Of a DNA stretch of 10,235 nucleotides, positions 7,309-10,235 are shown in pieces. The notes under the pieces were generated by a model. That model did no database searches and was not told the origin of the DNA. It saw only the letters and a list, made by a program, of their open reading frames with translations. Position numbers and translations under genes: made by a program. The DNA comes from CAVZCC01 sp963773765. Its GTDB lineage: Bacteria > Actinomycetota > Acidimicrobiia > Acidimicrobiales > Microtrichaceae. Location of the stretch: positions 1 through 10,235 of the forward strand of contig CAVZCC010000002.1 of assembly GCA_963773765.1 (NCBI GenBank), written 5' to 3'. Position 1 is the first letter of the stretch. Each line of letters opens with the position of its first letter.

Positions 7309-7311
7309 GAT
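7283..7311 (+). promoter_or_regulatory. Promoter for the C45-like hydrolase gene
   Basis: TTGACA (7283-7288) is a perfect -35 hexamer. After a 17-base spacer comes CATGAT (7306-7311), which matches TATAAT at four of six positions including the key A2 and T6. Transcription would start near 7318. The leader would then contain GGAGG (7339-7343) before ATG 7353. Operator-like repeats overlap both the spacer/-10 and the start region, as expected for a repressed promoter. Confidence 0.65.
7293..7310. promoter_or_regulatory. Operator-like repeat O1 (probable MarR site)
   Basis: TAGTGCGATCTCGCATGA contains perfect inverted arms TGCGA/TCGCA around a 2-base centre. It covers the spacer and -10 of the plus-strand promoter and the ATG 7308 of marR. 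Its form matches O2, 26 bases downstream. Confidence 0.6.
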
Positions 7312-7314
7312 CCA

Positions 7315-7320
7315 ATGATA
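7315..7320 (-). promoter_or_regulatory. Possible -10 element for marR
   Basis: On the minus strand TATCAT ends six bases before ATG 7308, the same arrangement seen upstream of the alpha/beta hydrolase. It would give a leaderless marR transcript and lies between O1 and O2. No -35 match is evident. Confidence 0.35.
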
Positions 7321-7336
7321 GTACGAAATCGCACAA
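7319..7336. promoter_or_regulatory. Operator-like repeat O2 (probable MarR site)
   Basis: TAGTACGAAATCGCACAA has arms TACGA/TCGCA with a single mismatch and shares the TAGTnCGAnnTCGCA pattern with O1. The two centres are 26 bases apart, about two and a half helical turns. O2 lies at the predicted transcription start of the C45-like gene. Confidence 0.55.
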
Positions 7337-7352
7337 GTGGAGGACGGTTCCC

Positions 7353-8524
7353 ATGCAGACGACGACCAGCATCATCTCCGGAGGCGGCGACGGTGACTTC
7401 CTCACCGTCCGCCACCTCCGGGCCGGCGGGACCCATCGTGAGATCGGCAGGGCCCTCGCCGCGGCGGCGGAGGCGGCCCACGGCAGCGCCGCACGGCCGC
7501 AGCGGTCGGCCGACCCCCGCGTCGAATCGGCCCGCCGGAGGTGGTTCGACATGCACCACCCGGCCCAGGCCGGACGGTTGCGCGGGGTGGCGGACCACTT
7601 CGGCCTCGATCCGTCGGATCCCGGCGTCGCCCTCGACTGGCTGGGCACCTACGAGCTGCCCGCCGGGTGCTCGGTCGCCTTCTACCCGGGGGAGGGCACC
7701 AAGGACGGCCACGGCCTGCTGTCGCGCAACTTCGACTTCCCGACCGCGACCTTGACGCAGATGCTCGGACTCCCCGCCGATGCCGGGCGAGCGACCGCTC
7801 GCCGCCGATCCCTGGGTGGTCGAGCTCCACCCCGACGACGGCTACGCGTCGGTCGACGGTCGGCATCATGGACGTCATGGGCGCCATGGACGGCATCAAC
7901 GAGGCCGGCCTGACGGTCGCGCTGCTGGCCGACAACGAGACGCCCGGACCCGGAACCCACCGGGAGGGCCCCGGGTCGGCCTGGCCGAGCACCAGGTGGT
8001 GCGCTACCTGCTGGACACCTGCGCCACCGTCGACGAGGCGCAGCAGGCGCTGCTGTTGGCCAAGCACTACTACTTCTTCACCCCGTGCCACTTCGTGGTG
8101 GCCGACCGCACCGGTCGGTCGTTCGTCTGGGAGCACTCGCCCCGCCGCAACCACGAGGTGATCGTCGAACCGGTTGCCGGAGGCGACGGGCGGCTGGTGT
8201 GCACCAACCACCTCCTGCACCGATGGCCCGACCCGTCCGAGCTCCCCGACGACACCGGGCCCATCGGCACCGCAGCGCTGACCTACCGCCGGTGGCGCAG
8301 CATCACCGACGCCAACGCGGACGGTGCGGTCGTGGACCGCCAGGCCGTCCGGGACCAGTTCGAGGCGGTGCGCTTCACCGCCCCGATCCAGGAGGCCCGC
8401 ACGTTCTGGCACGCGATCTACGACGTGCGAGGACGCCTCGGCCGAGGTCTCGTTCTTCCTGCACGACCGTGCCGGCTCGAGCCGCTACTCGGCGCCGATC
8501 CGGTTCTGCCTCGACCACGGGTGA
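7353..8524 (+). CDS. Peptidase C45-like Ntn hydrolase/acyltransferase (acyl-CoA:6-APA acyltransferase-like); four frameshifts
   Basis: Predicted self-processing Ntn hydrolase of about 389 residues when corrected. Autocleavage would occur at Gly105-Cys106 (ELPAGCSVAF), exposing Cys106 as nucleophile. The strand GLLSRNFDF (121-129) matches the G-R-N-x-D block that follows the cysteine in C45 and penicillin-acylase-like relatives. Later come GINEAGLTVALLADNE, VRYLLDTCATVDEA and VVADRTGRSFVWEHSP, all typical. The frame changes near 7773 (extra C in CCCC), 7855 (one extra or two missing bases), 7970 (missing C in a C run) and 8425 (one extra or two missing). Downstream sequence stays family-like each time and ends at TGA 8522-8524. 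GGAGG 9 bases before ATG 7353 fixes the start. No signal peptide is seen. Divergent marR and two operators suggest repression. Its substrate, an amide or acyl donor, is unknown. Confidence 0.8.
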
Positions 8525-8552
8525 CCGTCGGGAGGCGCTGACGGACTGCCGA

Positions 8553-8593
8553 GGCTCAGTCCCCGGGCCTGCACGGGCCCGGGGACGTGAGCC
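8553..8593. terminator. Strong bidirectional terminator hairpin between the C45-like and DUF7144-like genes
   Basis: GTCCCCGGGCC (8559-8569) and GGCCCGGGGAC (8576-8586) form a perfect 11-bp stem with loop TGCACG. After a single bulged G, GGCTCA (8553-8558) pairs with TGAGCC (8588-8593), making about 17 pairs in total. It lies in the 75-base gap between converging stop codons, the expected place for a shared terminator. Confidence 0.8.
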
Positions 8594-8599
8594 GGGTTG

Positions 8600-8995
8600 T
8601 CAGTTCGATGCGATGTCCCTGCCGTGCGCAGTGAGGGCCCAGATGATGGACACGTCGATGGCGATGACGACGATGGCCCAGACGGGGTAGTAGGGCAGCC
8701 ACATGAAGTTCGCGATGGCACTGAGGCTGGCGACGATCACGCCGACCGTGCGGGCGAGCACGTTGCCGGAGAAGATCCCCACTCCCGCCAGCAGCACGAT
8801 GATGCCGACGATGAGGTGGATCCAGCCCCACGTCGTCACGTCGAAGTTGAAGATCCACTCCTGGCCGACGACGAAGAACTCGTCCTTTCCGATGGCGACG
8901 ATCCCGTTGATGATCCCGAAGATGCCGACGATCATCAGCATCGTGCCGGCGAAGGCTTCCCAACCGACGGCCCAGCTTGAGCGTTCCGTTTCCAT
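8600..8995 (-). CDS. DUF7144-like four-helix integral membrane protein
   Basis: Intact 131-residue membrane protein. Four hydrophobic helices are evident at about 14-35, 55-75, 80-98 and 104-122. A soluble loop with GKDEFFVVGQEWIFNFD (36-52) lies between the first two. GWEAFAGTMLMIVGIFGIINGI and TTWGWIHLIVGIIVLLAGVGIF are the repeated-looking W-G-W and G-I/V blocks seen in actinobacterial DUF7144-type proteins. The family has no established function. GGGAGGAA at 9010-9003 with a 7-base spacer fixes the ATG at 8995. The gene converges on the C45-like hydrolase across a strong terminator and is divergent from the small acidic protein. The family name is from memory of its pattern and is the less certain part. 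The membrane topology is clear. Confidence 0.85.
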   Translation of the reverse strand: METERSSWAVGWEAFAGTMLMIVGIFGIINGIVAIGKDEFFVVGQEWIFNFDVTTWGWIHLIVGIIVLLAGVGIFSGNVLARTVGVIVASLSAIANFMWLPYYPVWAIVVIAIDVSIIWALTAHGRDIASN

Positions 8996-9138
8996 GGCCC
9001 GATTCCTCCCGAGTTGCTTGTCCTGAATGACCCTAGGTCCGTCGGCGGGTGAAGGGTCTGATGTCGTGCGGCTGTTGGATGGGCTTGCGGGACGGCGGTT
9101 CGGCGGTCCAGGCGCTCCTGGAGCTGGAGGACTCCGAC

Positions 9139-9478
9139 ATGCCGGCCAACGACCTGGTGCGCCTCCGCCAGGAGCAGGCAGGGTTGCGCACGTCCGTCCT
9201 GCCGCGTGTGACAGCTTCAGCGCGAGGAGTTCCTCCCGCAGGAGCGAGAGGAGGACGAGCGGACCGACGACGACGTCAGCCTGTTTCTGCTCAACGAGTT
9301 CGTCGTGCAGGTCGAGGCGTCGGGCGGTGCGGTGATCTCGGACGCCGAGATCGAGGCGAAGGCGGAGGAGGTCGAGGAGTACCTCACCGAGGTGGAGCAC
9401 CAGGAGGCGGTCGAGGCCGCCGCGTTCGACGAGGCGGTCGCGGCCGAGGCCGCTTCGGACGACACCACGTCGACCTGA
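9139..9478 (+). CDS. Small acidic hypothetical protein, one frameshift
   Basis: I do not recognise the family. With one frame change it encodes about 112 residues. GGAGG at 9126-9130, 8 bases upstream, supports ATG 9139. The first part reads MPANDLVRLRQEQAGLRTSV. Near 9206 the frame moves by one base into LQREEFLPQEREEDERTDDD, followed by VSLFLLNEFVVQVEASGG. A glutamate-rich, coiled-coil-like tail (IEAKAEEVEEYLTEVEHQEA) leads to the TGA at 9476-9478. Third codon positions are almost all G or C through both parts, arguing for real coding sequence. There is no signal peptide or membrane helix. The upstream frame stays open to an ATG at 9049, so a longer protein cannot be excluded. It lies divergent from the membrane protein and convergent with the epoxide hydrolase. 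Its function is unknown. Confidence 0.5.
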
Positions 9479-9503
9479 CGGACGGTCCGCCGGGGCGGTC
9501 CCG

Positions 9504-9527
9504 CCGGCACGGACCGCTCGGTGCCGG
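9504..9527. terminator. Probable bidirectional terminator hairpin
   Basis: CCGGCAC (9504-9510) and GTGCCGG (9521-9527) are perfect arms around a 10-base loop. They lie in the 58-base gap between the converging stops of the acidic protein and the epoxide hydrolase. The stem is shorter than those of the other two convergent junctions. Confidence 0.45.
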
Positions 9528-9536
9528 ACGCGTCGC

Positions 9537-9977
9537 TCAGCGGCCGGGGGCGTCGCCCGGATCGGGGGCGGTCGGTCGGACGGCGGGGAGCGCCATGCCC
9601 ACCAGGCCCCGGACCGTCGCCCTGGCCATGTCGACGAAGTCGAAGGAGTCGCGCCAGAGGGTGATGCGGCCGTCGTGGACGTCGAAGCGGCCCCACACCC
9701 AGAACTGGGCGCGGAACGGTCCGAACACGATGACGTCGGTGCGTTCGGTGAGCACCACCGGGCCCTCGGCGGAGATGGAGTGCAGGTAGACCTCGAACCC
9801 CATCGCGGGTCGTTCCAGCCCGCCCAGTGCCCGGGCCACGCGCTCGCGGCCACGGATCGTCGGCAGGCCGACGTTGGTGTAGACGACGTCGTCGGCCAGG
9901 AAGGCCATGGCCCGGTCCAGGTCCGAGCCCGCCAGCGCTTCCATGAAGGCCTCGGCGACGGCCTGGGGGTCGGTCAT
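9537..9977 (-). CDS. Limonene-1,2-epoxide hydrolase family protein
   Basis: Predicted epoxide hydrolase of the small NTF2/SnoaL fold, opening an epoxide to a vicinal diol without a covalent intermediate. It has 146 residues, against 149 for the Rhodococcus limonene epoxide hydrolase. All six active-site positions of that enzyme appear in order: Tyr33 and Asn35 (YTN), Arg79 and Asp81 (ERTDV), Trp108 and Asp110 (LWRDSFD). The N-terminal helix VAEAFMEALAGSDLDRAMAF and the C-terminal WGRFDVHDGRIT strand pair fit the fold. I use ATG 9977 (MTDPQAVAEAF). An upstream ATG at 10022 adds 15 residues and has TACCAT 8 bases before it, so a longer leaderless form is possible. A catalytic role is likely because the site is complete, unlike many SnoaL-like proteins. 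The substrate is not shown. Confidence 0.85.
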   Translation of the reverse strand: MTDPQAVAEAFMEALAGSDLDRAMAFLADDVVYTNVGLPTIRGRERVARALGGLERPAMGFEVYLHSISAEGPVVLTERTDVIVFGPFRAQFWVWGRFDVHDGRITLWRDSFDFVDMARATVRGLVGMALPAVRPTAPDPGDAPGR

Positions 9978-10057
9978 TGCCGCGCCCGGGGCAGCGGCGT
10001 TCGGGAGGAGTCCGGTGGGCATGACCCCGCATGGTAGGGCTGGGCCAGGGCGACGGG

Positions 10058-10182
10058 TCAGCTCGGTCGGTGCTCCACGCGGCGCCGGGTTGGAGATGCC
10101 CAGTCCTCCGTGGTGCCGGCGCCGGCGTCGATGCCGTGCGGTCCGGGTCGAACGACTCGCCGTCGATCGTGGAGACGCTCAC
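10058..10182 (-). CDS. Possible small ORF, one frameshift, function unknown
   Basis: A GTG at 10182 overlaps the stop of the upstream partial gene as GTGA and begins VSVSTIDGESFDPDR. If one base was lost near 10137, the frame continues as HGIDAGAGTTEDWASPTRRR to the TGA at 10060-10058, giving about 41 residues. Without that correction the frame runs on into the epoxide hydrolase region as low-complexity sequence. I recognise no family. The evidence is the tight overlap and the tidy stop, so this is tentative. Confidence 0.3.
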
Positions 10183-10235
10183 CGGGCCAGGGTCGCGGCA
10201 GCCTCGGGCCGGGGGTGTGTCTCGTACATGCGGCC
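10179..10235 (-). CDS. C-terminal end of an unidentified gene (runs off the right edge)
   Basis: The open frame entering from the right edge reads GRMYETHPRPEAAATLAR and stops at TGA 10181-10179. Codon third positions are mostly G or C. The stop overlaps the GTG of the next small ORF. Too little is present to name the protein, and a chance frame cannot be excluded. Confidence 0.35.
   Translation of the reverse strand, partial: GRMYETHPRPEAAATLAR

Noticed and set aside
5066..7648. 860-residue minus-strand open frame
   Set aside because: It is antisense to the intact P450 and off-frame to DUF1330 and MarR, with no family-like sequence.
4458..8425. Programmed ribosomal frameshifting at the frame breaks
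   Set aside because: No slippery heptamer followed by a structured element was seen, and many breaks occur at unrelated positions in both directions across several genes.
3984..8524. Beta-lactam biosynthesis or resistance cluster (penicillin-acylase-like, 6-APA acyltransferase-like and MBL-fold proteins)
   Set aside because: There is no ACV synthetase, isopenicillin N synthase or penicillin-binding protein, and all three families have broad substrate ranges.
9537..9977. SnoaL-like polyketide cyclase
   Set aside because: The complete Tyr-Asn / Arg-Asp / Trp-Asp set matches limonene-1,2-epoxide hydrolase instead, and there are no polyketide genes here.

Overview
The window is GC-rich DNA with strong G/C preference at third codon positions. 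It carries families common in high-GC Gram-positive bacteria: a Sulfotransfer_3-type sulfotransferase, a GDXG esterase, a class I cytochrome P450, a DUF1330 protein, a DUF7144-like membrane protein and TetR/MarR regulators. This suggests an actinomycetote chromosome, possibly Acidimicrobiia; the class is a guess from gene content. I see no rRNA, tRNA, CRISPR array, insertion sequence or phage gene.

Layout, left to right. (1) Bases 1-2020, minus strand: a TetR regulator, a sulfotransferase and the N-terminus of a metallo-beta-lactamase-fold hydrolase, joined by two TGATG stop/start overlaps, so almost certainly one operon. (2) An inverted repeat at 2007-2031 overlaps the TetR start. A divergent short-chain dehydrogenase follows at 2110-2856. 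(3) Convergent to it is a GDXG-family alpha/beta hydrolase (2890-3795, minus). (4) Divergent from that, on the plus strand, are a choloylglycine-hydrolase-like linear amide C-N hydrolase (3984-5001) and a cytochrome P450 (5090-6289), with a hairpin between them. (5) A MarR regulator and a DUF1330 protein on the minus strand (7308-6337) are divergent from a peptidase C45-like Ntn hydrolase (7353-8524). The shared control region has a TTGACA promoter and two matching operator-like repeats. (6) A four-helix membrane protein (8600-8995, minus), a small acidic protein (9139-9478, plus), a limonene-1,2-epoxide hydrolase homologue (9537-9977, minus) and two fragmentary genes at the right edge complete the window.

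The common theme is small-molecule metabolism: oxidation (P450, SDR), ester, amide and epoxide hydrolysis (alpha/beta hydrolase, two unrelated Ntn amidases, epoxide hydrolase) and sulfation. Two local repressors appear to control divergent promoters. This resembles an accessory catabolic or detoxification region for hydrophobic, possibly steroid- or terpenoid-like, compounds. The substrate is not visible in the sequence.

About eleven single-base frame changes break otherwise well-conserved genes (TetR 2, sulfotransferase 2, C-N hydrolase 1, C45 hydrolase 4, acidic protein 1, edge ORF 1). Several lie in G or C runs, and reading resumes in the expected family sequence after each one. Uncorrected sequencing indels are the simplest explanation, so I annotate these as single genes with corrected frames, not as pseudogenes.
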